A stretch of 64,000 nucleotides of DNA from Pseudofabraea citricarpa (taxonomy: Eukaryota; Ascomycota; Leotiomycetes; Helotiales; Dermateaceae). Where the stretch lies: assembly GCA_029641185.1 (NCBI GenBank), contig JAPWGK010000014.1:682001-746000 (forward strand), in the 5' to 3' direction. Shown here in pieces: positions 24,466-36,233 of this stretch (its first letter is position 1; each line of letters starts with the position of its first letter). The notes beneath the pieces are model-generated. The model had not been told where the DNA came from. It did no database searches and saw only the letters and a program-made list of their open reading frames with translations. A program made the translations under genes and the position numbers.

Positions 24466-24921
24466 GGCTATTAGTAGCTGTAGCTACAATACCACATCGA
24501 TTCGTGGTAATATATCGCAATTTTTCGAGGAGGTTGTGGAAGATGAAAGAGCTATTGAGCTTGTGTAGTTGGTCGCAGGTGATCCATGTTGACACTTTTG
24601 CCTTGTACGCGAGGCTGAAAACGCGCCTGCCCGCGACGTGCTTCAATGACGTCTCGACTTGTCATGGTTTTAATCACAACATTCTCAGCCTTGCCAACAA
24701 AGAGCCCGAAATGCTGGGTTACAACATACAAAAGCTCTAGAACCTATCTAGAAATGTGTGATAATATTTGGAACTCACACAACATGTTCAATGATTCGTA
24801 TCGCATCTCAAGCAGCAACACACCAGACTCCTTAGAAAGGGCCAGTCGATGAATAGTGGCCTTGGATTTACTTGCGATGTTATAGCACACTGTACCGCCT
24901 CAGCACCTTCTACCTCTCATC
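24466..24921. promoter_or_regulatory. Shared promoter of tether and DNA ligase genes, CGCG cluster
   Basis: Divergent 456-nt region. Three CGCG cores lie within 30 nt (ACGCGA 24607, ACGCGC 24621, CCGCGA 24631), about 290 nt upstream of the ligase start. They are near but not exact MCB sites (ACGCGT), so cell-cycle control is only a suggestion. Confidence 0.35.
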
Positions 24922-27736
24922 ATGAGCAGTCCTGCAAAGCGGCGGAAGCTCAATGGCGCTCCAAAGACTTCCACCGTCGCAACTCGCGGTCTTGACTACT
25001 TCTTCAACAAGCAGAAACAGAATACCACGTTGCAGCCACCCGAAGATGCCGGATCAGATGGGAAACCTGTCGCAGACTCCGAATTGACCGACGAACAACT
25101 TGCAAGAAAATTACAAGCTGAATGGGACTCTGAAGTTTCTGGATCAAGGGTCAAATTGGATGTTCCTGAGAAAACAACTTCGGAGCAGTCCGAGGTCGTT
25201 GCGAATTCTTCCATGAAGCATGAAACAAGAGAAAATAGCGCTGGGTCCATGTCAAAGGCTACCGAATCCCTGAATAATGACGTCTCTGGTGCAAATATGG
25301 TGGTGGAGGAGGCTCTGGAGAAGGCACAAGCAGAAGTGGAGGATGAAGGGAAAGGAAAAACCAAAGCCAAGAATACACTATCCCTACAATCTGCTGCGTC
25401 GGCAGAAGATACAATATCATCAAATATACCATTTGACGAAAGCCCTCTCACATTCGATCCATCGAAATATGTTGCAGATTTACAAAGTCATTGGGCTGCT
25501 GAGGGAGGAAATGCTTCCTATGCTCTACTCACAAGGTGCTTCGTACTAATCAATAGCACACAGAGCCGGATCAAGATAGTAGATACTCTTGTGAACTTTC
25601 TGAGGGTTATTATTGAAGGGGATCCTAGTAGTTTACTACCTACTGTATGTGCAATGCCAATCTTTATTTTTGTCTTGTCGAACCTTAAACTCATCAGATC
25701 TTGTGACTTACGATGATCGTAGGTCTGGCTTGCAACCAATGCCATATCACCTCCATATATCTCACTGGAACTTGGACTTGGAGGCTCTGCAATTTCCAAG
25801 GCCCTGAAAAATGCTTGTGGTCTCGATAATAAATCTCTTAAGAGTCTATACGATAAGCATGGCGATGCCGGAGACGTTGCATTTGAGGCAAAGAAAAGGC
25901 AAAGCTTCACTCTCAGGAAGCCGAAACCTTTATCTATCAAGGGAGTTTACCAGTCTCTTGTCAAGATTGCAAGTACTCAAGGTACAGGAAGCGGTGAGGT
26001 CAAGCAAAGGGTTGTAGACAGACTGCTCCAAGATGCCCGAGGAGCAGAGGAGAGCCGATACATTGTCAGGACTTTGTGCCAGCATGTAAGTTCACACCAC
26101 AAAAGTAACTGGTAACTATCTGCACCGTTAAATCTAACCTGCCTAGTTACGTATCGGAGCCGTCAAAACAACAATGCTTATTGCTTTGTCACGAGCATTC
26201 TTGTTATCACGGCCACCGGGAGCTGACTTTCCACTCAAGTCGCAGGAGGAACTTGCATCATTGAAAAAGGAGAATCTTGCCGAAGTCTGGTCCAAAGCCG
26301 AGGAGATCGTAAAAGCATGTTTTGCAAAACGACCGAACTACAATGATCTCATCCCAGTCCTTCTTGAGATCGGAGTTTGCGAAGAGCTCACCATTAGATG
26401 CGGCTTAGCACTGCACATTCCATTACGCCCCATGTTAGGAAGCATTACTCGTGATCTATCAGAGATGCTTACCAAGCTTCAAGGACGAGACTTTAGCTGC
26501 GAGTACAAATACGATGGCCAAAGAGCTCAAGTGCACTGTGATGATAATGGGAAAGTTTCCATTTTCTCCCGTCATCTTGAGCTCATGACGGATAAATACC
26601 CAGATCTCGTAGCCTTGATCCCGAAGATTCGAGGTGAAGGGGTAGGAAGTTTTATTATGGAAGGCGAAGTCGTAGCCGTCGATCAAGCCACTGGAGACTT
26701 GAAGACTTTTCAAACACTCACAAACCGAGCTCGGAAAGATGTGGCTATAGGTAGTATCAAGGTTGAAGTTTGTCTCTTCGCATTTGATCTCATGTATCTT
26801 AACGGCGAACCTCTACTTGACCGACCCTTCCGCGAACGAAGAGAGCTTCTCCGAAGCCTTTTTACTGAAATACCAAATCAATTTACCTGGGTAAAGAGTA
26901 TCGACGCAACCTCTCAGGATTCCGAAACCGTCTTGGAATTCTTCAAGGGCGCTACGGATGCGAAATGCGAGGGCATCATGGTCAAGATCCTCGACAACCT
27001 AGTCAACAAATCCCTTCTTCCAGAAGAACCAGCAACAGACCCAGAGCCCAGCACTCCGACCAAACCCAAAAAGAACAAGAGCAAGAGCAAGGATAAGAGC
27101 AAAAACGCCGCCGAGGAAAAGGAGGAGAAGAAAAATACAAGACGCAAGCCGCTGCTGGCGACCTACGAGCCCGACAAACGGCTTGACAGCTGGCTGAAAG
27201 TGAAGAAAGACTACTCGTCGACCTTCGACACGCTCGACCTCATCCCCATCGCAGCCTGGCACGGGCAGGGTCGCAAATCGCAATGGTGGTCGCCCATCCT
27301 GCTCGCCGTGCGGGACCCCGAGACGGGCAGTCTGGAAGCGGTGTGCAAATGCATCAGCGGCTTCACGGACTCCTTCTACAAAGCCAACAGGGAGAAGTAC
27401 GCGCCCGAGGGCCCGAATACGCTCGGCGGCAAGCCGAGCTACATCGAGTACGACGCTGGCTTTCCGGACGTCTGGTTCGAGCCCCAGGAGGTCTGGGAGA
27501 TGGCCTTTGCTGATATCACCCTCAGCCCTGTGTATAAGGCGGCTATCGGATTGGCTAGCGACGAGAGGGGTTTGAGTTTGAGGTTTCCTAGGTTCTTGAA
27601 GGTCAGGGATGACAAGGGGATTGAGGAGGCGAGCTCGAATGAGTTTTTGGCTGGCTTGTATAGGAAGCAGGAGGAGAAGGGGCCTAGCGCTGCTGATGCA
27701 GTGGTTGAGGGGACGAAGGAGGATGATGATGATTGA
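24922..27736 (+). CDS. CDC9: ATP-dependent DNA ligase I
   Basis: Three exons, 24922-25644, 25723-26085 and 26147-27736 (introns 78 and 61 nt, phase 0), give 891 residues. It seals Okazaki-fragment and repair nicks in the nucleus. The N-terminal 160 residues are disordered with a KRRK basic signal (6-9) and TRGLDYFF (21-28), which has the hydrophobic pattern of a PCNA-binding PIP box but Thr instead of Gln at the first position. The DNA-binding domain spans about 180-400. Motif I is KYDGQR, with adenylated lysine K483; later motifs include FIMEGEVVA, KCEGIMVK and SWLKVKKDY. An inserted Lys/Glu-rich low-complexity linker (about 650-690, with KPKKNKSKSKDKSK) splits the region between motifs IV and V, as in other filamentous fungi. 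Convergent with POL2. Confidence 0.97.
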
Positions 27737-28222
27737 TGATTGGATAGCGCTGTTGTGTATAATTTATAGCAAGAAGCAGGCAAGAGAATGATTTTCAAGT
27801 CAGGGAAGATAGAAGCGGCTGGATCATTCGAATTGATACCGAAGTTTGAAGGAAGAATGTGCATAAGGTATCTCTTTTAAGTACCTATAAACCTTCCATA
27901 TATATTCCTCAACACAGTCAGCCCAAGCGAACTCTAACAGTCATCACGATATATAAAAAAGATGTATAAACAAGATTCTAGAAACATAACAATGAAGCAT
28001 TCGAATATTATACTATGCCAAAACTTTACAAAACCATGCTGAGCAATTCCCCGATCCAAAACCTGCTGTGTATGCCTGTGGGCGAATTCCAACATCAGCA
28101 CCAACACCAACACCAGCCTGATACCCTAACATCCAGGGACTGAGCAACAAAAGCAAAACAGCAAAAAGACCATACAACATGTCCCAAAACTCCTGCGCAC
28201 AAGATCTAGGTGTGGTGTGCAA
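27737..28222. other. Convergent 3' region between CDC9 and POL2
   Basis: 486 nt between two stop codons facing each other. AT-rich in 27890-28010. No supported ORF; presumably both 3' UTRs. Confidence 0.6.
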
Positions 28223-31200
28223 TCACAACCCATCAAAGACCCCCTCAATAACATTCTCCAACATCCTGAGGCCGTAAAACCTCGCAACGCCTCTGTAAAC
28301 CTTCAACTTCGCAAGGACCGTGTCGCGATCCATACTGCCCACCCACTCCCCGCTACACCCGCAATGCTCCATGAAGTCATTCACGCGGACTGTCTTGCAC
28401 TTGACGCATTTGAGGTCTTGCGTTGCCCACTCGGTACAGATTGCCTGCACAGCCGCAATGCAGCGCTCCTCAATTTCGAGGCGCACAAATTCAGAGTTGC
28501 AGAAATTACACGTCCATGGCCGATCTTGGTTGTTTTTCGCAACGCCGGGGTCAGGAATTAGGTCTTCGTCCCGGCAGAGATCGAGATCGCGTGCCATGGT
28601 ACAATTGTCGCAAATGATCTGTGGGAGCTTGAGACTTGTACTGGGGTTGGTAAAGTAGGCTTCTTTACTGAATTCGCGCACTTCGAACAAGGCAAGGAGC
28701 TCTTTGCGTAGTAGACGTGCTTCGAGTGTAATGTTCTTGTCGAGTGAGAGAACTTGCATCAAAGATTTGACGAGCTGTAGAGCCGGATTGCTAAGCTTGA
28801 GATGTGAACCAGGTAAGATGGGAAAGTGGTAATCAGATGCTAATTCAGGATGAAGCATTTCGTCTTTTTGACGTCGGATCAATCCTGCGATTTGTCGCTT
28901 CAGAGGCTTTTCAAAATCTTTTCCAAGCATAATCTTGTCTTCCTTGTCCTCTCCTAAGGCACGTACAGGTAATTGCGTAGGTCGAGGTGTAGAGTTGATG
29001 CCATGTTGTGGACGCTTGAGTTTGTGCATCACTTCGACGAATTCGACAACCCAGTCGTGGAAGATAGGTTGTAATGACACAGGAAGGAATTTGCTGAGTT
29101 GCCAATGCATGATGCAGTCCAAAGTCTGATTTTCTGCTTCAACGACCTCCTGACAGGCCTTGCCACCGTAATTGAATTCATCGTACCAGACTAGGTAATC
29201 CCAATACTCCTTGATCTCCAGGTCCAAGAAATGGAAAAGAGGTTTCGCTTTGATGGATTTCAGTATATACTGACTATATGCGTATGCATTTCCAACTTCA
29301 GACTTCGTTGTTTGTAACAGCAATCTATTCGAACTTGCGAAAACGACATGTGAACCAACTCTGCGGAAGTCTGTCATCAGTTGTTGAAAGGCTTTCCGGG
29401 ACATCATTTGAACATAGTAATGTAGCGAACGATCGTAGAGAAACGAGCCCGGGTTTTCAACCCATCTCACCAGATGTTGAACCATAATATCTGCCATATT
29501 ACTACCCTTGCAGGCCTCTGTCCACCAGGCTTTGACCATTTCACGCAGAACAGTGACACCAGCAGTAGCAAAAGCATTATCAGCATACAGGACATTCGTC
29601 CCGTCACTTGGGCCATCATCTGTAGGTGCTGCCGGATTGAATGAAATGGAATCACTTCCTTCAAGCTCATTAATGAGGGATGAAGTAAGGATTGTGTTGA
29701 TAGCCAGATTTCTAACGTCAAGTTCTATGCAAACCGATGGATAAGTACCAGGATTGTTGATAGAAGGCATCTGAACTGTATCCAGAGGTCCAAGAACGTC
29801 ATCTAATTCATATCCTGCATGATCTGGCCTTGGACCGCCAGACCACCACAACACCACGTTGTTCTTTTGTAGTCGTCTTGCATATGCAATATCGATGAGG
29901 AAACGCGGATCATCCCGCTCCAAATTGCAAAGTGGAACATCACCATATCTGGCAAGCTCGGTCAAATGCAATATCCATGATCCAAGACTGAGATAGTGAT
30001 TTACTAGACGTTTGGCGACGAAGGATTGCCATCCAAGAGGCGGAAGATTGCTATCTGTATTGATGTCATACTTCAAAGGTAGAACAGGGAATTCACCAAG
30101 GATCGGTATATCGTGGATGAGCATAAGTCTCTGAGGAGATTGTATGACTAGCATGAGAGGCTTGGTCTCATCGATGCGCAATTTTTTGACCAGATCCCCA
30201 ATCTCAAGTAGTGCTTTCCGCCTTGTCGTAACTTGAGTGGTCTTAAATTGGAGTTTTTTCTGGTACTCGAAACATGCTTGCCATGGCTGACCATCGGCCT
30301 CTTGGTTCCTTCTTGCTAATGAATCGTTATAAATCTTGCCAATATTTGGCAAATCCTGAGCTGAGTCTTTTGACTTTTGAAGAATGACTACATGTGCTTG
30401 ATCATTTGCAGTGGATAGCAATGCGAATACTTGTCTATCTCCTGCCACGACATGATAGAGGTATAAGTATGCCATTGGCGACTGTGACAGATACGGCTGC
30501 TTTGATGGGGCTCGGGTAAGACCAGATAAATCAAACCCTTGCTCAAGGCCTTTGCCTAGAACACCAGGTTGTGTCTCATCAAACGTGCACAGGCTTCCTA
30601 GTTGTAGAACTGCACGAATGTTGAGTGGTACTTGTTTTTCATAAACACCTTCGACGCTGGGGTGGTTGAAAAGTAATGACAGTTTCTGAGCATCATTGAC
30701 ATATACGTCTTCCGGCATGGTGAGCTTGAATAGATGTACAGAAGGATGGCCATTTGGCAAAGTGTGGTTGACCTTTTGTGCTTCACACCCCTCGACTTCG
30801 ATATCTGGGAGCTCTTTTCCCTTAAGATTGAGGAACACTTGGCGTGGAACGTTTATTTTCAACGTGTGGACTTTCGAATCGATGAGCACGTAGGCCATGA
30901 CAACTCCTGGGCTCTCCGTGCCTCGTAGCTGCAGGACCTGCCAGGTACTTTTGAACAACTGTTCGGCTTGATTGCGGAAGGTAGCTCCAATGTTATTCTG
31001 GGCACTGACCCGTGACTCTCCAAACAAGTGACGTCGGCGAATTCGAGCTTGTTTCTGAATCTTCCATTTCTGCTTCTGATATTCAAGGAATCCTAAATAG
31101 TCTTCTGTTGGAGAGGGCATCTTCTCTGGCAAGGCTGCAAACGGGTTTGTGGATACTGCCACCGCAGGTTCAGGGGATTTTCTTTTCTGTGATTTCTGTG

Positions 31201-34200
31201 AAGAGGCATTTAAAATGTCTCCGATGGCCTTTGGTTTTAACAACTTCGTTCCATAATCCTCAATGTCGCCCATGCGTGGGTCGGAAAGATTTGTTATTTC
31301 CTCGAGAGGAGCTTTGGCAAAGAGATCTGTCATCTTCTTCTGCTTCAGCTTATCATCCTTGACGTTGATTCGTCTTTGAAGCCAATCTGGATGAGCAACT
31401 CTAGGTACTGGATTTCGTACTTTTTGTAGCGCGGCTGGAATAGTAATCAACTTTTGGATGACCGAACCAAGACGCTCTAAGTAGTAATCCCAATCAAGAA
31501 GGGCTCTTGGGTCCATATTTGTTGGGTCCTCTTTCAACCACTTTCGTAGGAAATATCGCTTCACAGGAGTCTCTGCTGAAAATATTGCAACGGGAATTGC
31601 TCTTTCAGTGACAGGTGCATTCTTTGGCCTTGAACAAATAATGTATTTGCAGTTGAGACCCTTGTCTTTTACCATCTGCTCACCGAGAAAATCTGCCAGG
31701 CGTTTTGCGGTGGTAATTGAGGTTGACTTTTGGGTTCCATACTCTTCAAGCGTCTTTGACATACTTCTATTCTCGCAAATGAGGTCAATAAGCTCTTCAT
31801 CTGCGAGAGTCTCGCCCTTGGAATGCAGAACATCGAGCCATTGGTTTGCAACTTTTGCAACGGCTCCATAAGTCTCAGCAAGAGTCGTTCCTTCCAAGAA
31901 AAACTTGAAAATTTGCTGCTGGAAAATCTTGATCAGTTTAAGTTCACCTCTTCTTTTGACTTCGAAACCTTTCAGTTCGGCTAAACTTCCATCGTCATTG
32001 AACACAGCATATCTCTTCTTCAAATTCTTATCCTCTTCCTTCGATGTTGGAAGAATCATAGCTCGGTACGGGCCATCAACCTCGAAGAAAATTGAGTTGT
32101 CGCTATGTGTTTCGTACTTGAAGGTTTGAGGATCTGTAAGAGTCTGGTACTGGTGATTCGTGAATTTCGCGTGAACAAGGTGATTTAACATGACGCAAGG
32201 ATACGAAATAGCAAGCTTCTTGCCATTCTTCATCTTGAAACCATAGTTCTCGGGGAAGGTTGCCGGTAGCATACACCAGATACCATCAGTATCAAGTTCC
32301 AAAGGTCGACCAATTCGTTCGACCAATTGACGAGCCATTTGAATAATATGAGCTCCTGTCAAACATGTAACACCAGCCATCTCCATTGAGTACCATCGAG
32401 ATCCTTTTCTCATAACATATCCATAGAAGGAGTTCAAGATGACCTTGTGAGCTAATTGCAACGAATCAAACAGAACGATCATCTTTTTGCCGTTTTCAAT
32501 CTCTGCTGCAGAAGCACCTGATGCCTTGAGTGCTTCGGTCTTTCCTTTCCAGACCTTTTGTTTGCCTTTGTAATCATAACGTCTGTCTCGGAAATCTTTG
32601 ACAGTGTCGATGTAGAAAGGGTTTTCTCTTTGGCAAATAATGGCTTCTCTTTCAATTGTCTTAGACTCGTGAATCTTGTGGTAGATCTTCTGACTGTATA
32701 CTTGCAGACGTTTCCGAATCAAAGAGGTCTGTTCGTCCTGGGATAGCTCTTGAAAGGATCTTGCTGGACTGTTTGGCCACTTTCCTGGAAATCTTTCATT
32801 TTCTAACGAGTTTCTAATCATGTTGTATTCGTCTCTCTTGGCTGGCAGATACTCGCCTCTCCAGGCCCACGGCATTCTTCGATCGCAGGTTTTGCCAGGT
32901 CTATTGAAGTCGCATGCGGCACAATCTGATTCTTCTATCATGGAATCTGGCTGTAATCTGTTCGTCGTCATGATATTAGGATACATTGACGCTACGTCCA
33001 AATGATATATCAGGGGTCGTTCGCTTCGGTTCGCAGTTTTCTTGAGACTATTTAGTCGATCAGTAATCTGCTGCTTGACCTCCTCATAATTTGTAATGTC
33101 GTCCAATGATTTTTTCTCTTCCACAGTGATACTGAATTTGAGAGCAGCATCCAGATCAACGAGTAGCTCGTCAATTGCTGTGGTGTCTACGGCAAAATTG
33201 ACTGGTATGTCAGCTCGAAATACACCAGCCTCGATACTTTCGACGTGTCCACCGACATATGTTTCTGATTCAAGCAAGTGGCCGTCCCAGAAAGCTTCCT
33301 TGGGCGAAACATGCTTATTCGGCAAGACAATCTCTTTCTCATAAGCTTGCACCATAAGAAGCATTTCACAAAGTGTTCCGGTTCCTTTCCGTAAAACGGC
33401 ATCAGCACCCAGTGGAATAATAGTACATAGTGAGAAAATGAAAGGATGCACATATTTCATGTACAGATAATATGTAGCGACAGCATCGGATACAGAGTAC
33501 TCTGCTAAGGTCTGGGGTCGTTCGCTGGCATACCGAAGCATGAGTTCGGGATCGAGTTCGTCGGGATCATATCCTAGCTTAGCTGTCGTGACAGCCTTCA
33601 GACCTCGACTTCCTTGTGGCAAATAACTGTCTCGATTAACCCAATGGAAACAATCCATATGCACACTGTAATCGCAGCAGTACTGATCATCAGATCCTTT
33701 TCGCCATCCGATTTCTTGGTACATATCAATTCCGTTGATACTTGATCGAGCGTCGACAAATGGCCAATCGAAAAAGTCTCCGTTATAAGTTGATATCACC
33801 GTCGGCCTTGCTTCTTTAATATGTAGAAAGAATCGTTCAATGACGGCTTTTTCGTTTGGCTCGTTGAAGATCATAAAGGGACCCTCGTACTCGGGTTTAG
33901 GTGTATACTCGAAATCTTCGATGTCCTCGGAGACAATCTCTCGATTCGTGATTAAAAATCCTTGCCCATCAATCATATATGATATCATCATAATCTGATC
34001 AATCGATGCATCTGGAAACTTCAAAGGCAGTTTCGTCGTCTCGATATCATACGCCATTACAACTGGATCTGCTCTCTGCAGTCTCTCTTCTAAGCACTTA
34101 ATTGTTGTCGTGCCATGTTTGGCCTCAACCGAGTACCATTTCCCCGTCCGTATATCTGGATGCGTTAATCAAGATTCCAAAGATAGTGAAAGGAAGACGT

Positions 34201-34996
34201 ACTTAAATCAATCATTACTCGTACATGATATGGTACATCCCATTCCCTAATATCCACAATGAAATCGCTAGCATCCGCAACCGAAGCATTAAGTCGTTTA
34301 TCGTCATCTCGTGAATCGTCAAAAAGGTCGAATCCAGCATTTTCGCTGTCCTAAATTAGTATTCTTCTTGCCTTAGCTAAGACAAACTTACCTAGCAACC
34401 TCAGCGTATGTATCCATCGCATTCATATTTTTCTTGTTCTTCTCGGCGATTGGCATTATGTCCCTCCTTGCTGATAGCAAGTCGTTGACATTTGAAAACC
34501 GCAGTTCGAAGAACGTTCTTCGATAGCCCAGTAAGTGATTGGGCATTTGTAAATCTTCCTTGTCAACCTTTCGTATCGATTTGACTACTCCACCTCCAGG
34601 TGATCTTTTGAGCCACTCTTCTGCTTCTGGTTCATGGCCTCTTTTCACTGCTACTAAGAAATATGGATCATATTCTAAAGTAGCTTTGAAAGTCCCGCCA
34701 TCCTCCTCGATGAAGTAACAATCGAGGCCTGCACGACCATCGGGAATCTTTTCGTCTTCGACATTCGTTGACTTGACATTTACGAGCCATCCGGCCCTCT
34801 TCTTCCCGCTCTCATAACGCGCAAAGCCCATGGCCTCGTCTATGTCGTGGGCCAGCTTAACAGCCTCGCGCTTCTCGTCTGTGGACGTCGCCTCATTGCG
34901 ATTCGATGGTGTGAATGTCTTTGCTTTTCGTGGTCCATGGTAAGCCTGTTTCCCTCCGCGTCTGTAACCATTCTGCGGTCGTCGTGTGCCCGCCAT
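28223..34996 (-). CDS. POL2: DNA polymerase epsilon catalytic subunit
   Basis: Three exons, 34996-34392, 34345-34203 and 34155-28223, give 2226 residues (yeast Pol2 is 2222). This is the leading-strand replicase. The exonuclease motif YDIETTK places D286 and E288; polymerase motif A is LDVASMYPNIM (D636) and motif C is ELDTDGIWC (D871, D873). The C-terminal half is the inactive second polymerase fold, ending in two Cys-rich zinc modules (CDNC...CNFC and CVKC...CGC). Intron 1 must use the second of two tandem acceptors, GACAG rather than TTTAG 5 nt earlier, to keep frame (YAEVASENAGF). It shares a 377-nt promoter with COX20 that holds MCB/SCB-like sites. Complete with no broken motif. Confidence 0.98.
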
Positions 34997-35373
34997 GGCG
35001 TGTTGTTGGACTCCAAGAAAGGAGTTTTTAAGGGAGGTAGAAGGAGGGGGTTCTAGAGAGGGCGATACTAATTAAAGAATCGCTATTTCTTCAGAATCGA
35101 CAAGCTGGAACGAAAGTAAGTTGGGAGGGATATATTAGAAAGCGCGTGAATTGGTTGTAAATACATCAAAGTGTGGTGGAGGACTGGTCAAATTAGAACA
35201 CCGACGCGTCTTTCGCGTCGCACTTTACGCGACTTGCTTTTTCAAGGGGCGCAGGGATTCTGCATGCGACAGGTCCAGACGTGCAGGCCACTAAATTACG
35301 GGAGCCGGGAATCTACCTTGATATCACTCGAAGCTCATCTAGCAGCGATTGCAGACTGTACATATACACGACA
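34997..35373. promoter_or_regulatory. Divergent POL2/COX20 promoter with MCB/SCB-like sites
   Basis: Within 29 nt there are an exact MluI cell-cycle box ACGCGT (35204-35209), TTTCGCG (35211-35217, an SCB-type CGCGAAA on the minus strand) and ACGCGA (35227-35232). They are about 210-235 nt upstream of the POL2 start. In yeasts such sites bind MBF/SBF and drive G1/S transcription of replication genes, which fits POL2. Binding here is inferred. Confidence 0.6.
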
Positions 35374-36022
35374 ATGGCCGACGACACACAAGACTCACAA
35401 AATCCAACACCGCGGGGACCTCCGCCGGGCGAGACAGCACCACCAGAACATGTAAAGACGCCGAAAGTCTACGAGGTCTTCAATGCGCCTCCTCCCAGTG
35501 CGAATGCTCTTCCAGAGGGCTCCGGTCAGAATACAGCTGGAGGCAGAGCTGAGGTGCCGAGTTTGACGAGTGCAATCAAGACTGTGAGATTAGGCGACTT
35601 CAGACAGGTGTACCAGTATCCGTGTGTACGGGAATCATTTCTTTACGGAATTGGAGGCGGTTTCGCCATGGGTGGCGTGAGAGCTTTACTTGGAGGTAAA
35701 TACGCAGTCCCTTCTTCGAAGGGCTGAGACCTACCCTTGGTAGCCGTCAATGCTGATTTTGATTGTAGCAAAAGTACCCAAAGCGGCCAATTGGGCTGTA
35801 GGAACAGTTGTCTTTACGTCGCTTGCGAACTATGAATTCTGTTTATACCGAAGGAGATTAGAGAGAGCACATATGAAGAGAGCAGTAGAGATTATCGATC
35901 GGAAGAAGGTTGAGAAGGAGGCACAGAAGGAGAAATTAAGGAAAGAAAGGAGAGCGGCGAAAGAAGAAGCAGATAGGATAGCCGAGGAAGCTGCTAAGAA
36001 AAGCAGTTGGAAATTCTGGTAG
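35374..36022 (+). CDS. COX20: Cytochrome c oxidase assembly protein COX20
   Basis: Two exons, 35374-35695 and 35769-36022 (intron 73 nt, phase 1), give 191 residues. Inner-membrane chaperone of newly made Cox2. The two hydrophobic spans flank the splice point: FLYGIGGGFAMGGVRALLGG and ANWAVGTVVFTSLANYEFC. The preceding R.VYQYPCVRES and following YEFCLYRRRLER are family-typical. The C-terminal tail (about 145-191) is a highly charged Lys/Glu/Arg helix. I chose the ATG at 35374 (MADDTQ) since its context ACAATGGCC is good. An in-frame ATG at 35281 would add 31 residues (Arg-containing, Ser-rich), so an extended form cannot be excluded. Divergent from POL2. Confidence 0.9.
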
Positions 36023-36233
36023 GAAATTATTCATTGCTTCTATTTGAAAATCTCCAGAGCCCGATTCAATTTCCAGGCATAATTTGCTCCTGGATCCCTG
36101 GTATATAAAGCCATTCAAACGCCACGCTATGCAATCGACCTGCTCCCTCACTTTCCTGGTATCACACAACAATATCCTATGGTATCTCCGACATCTAACC
36201 TCGTCCGAAACATCCTGGTACTTTCAGTAAGTG

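Noticed and set aside
24996..25451. 151-codon ORF antisense to DNA ligase I
   Set aside because: Mirror of the disordered Ser/Glu-rich N terminus; no independent support.
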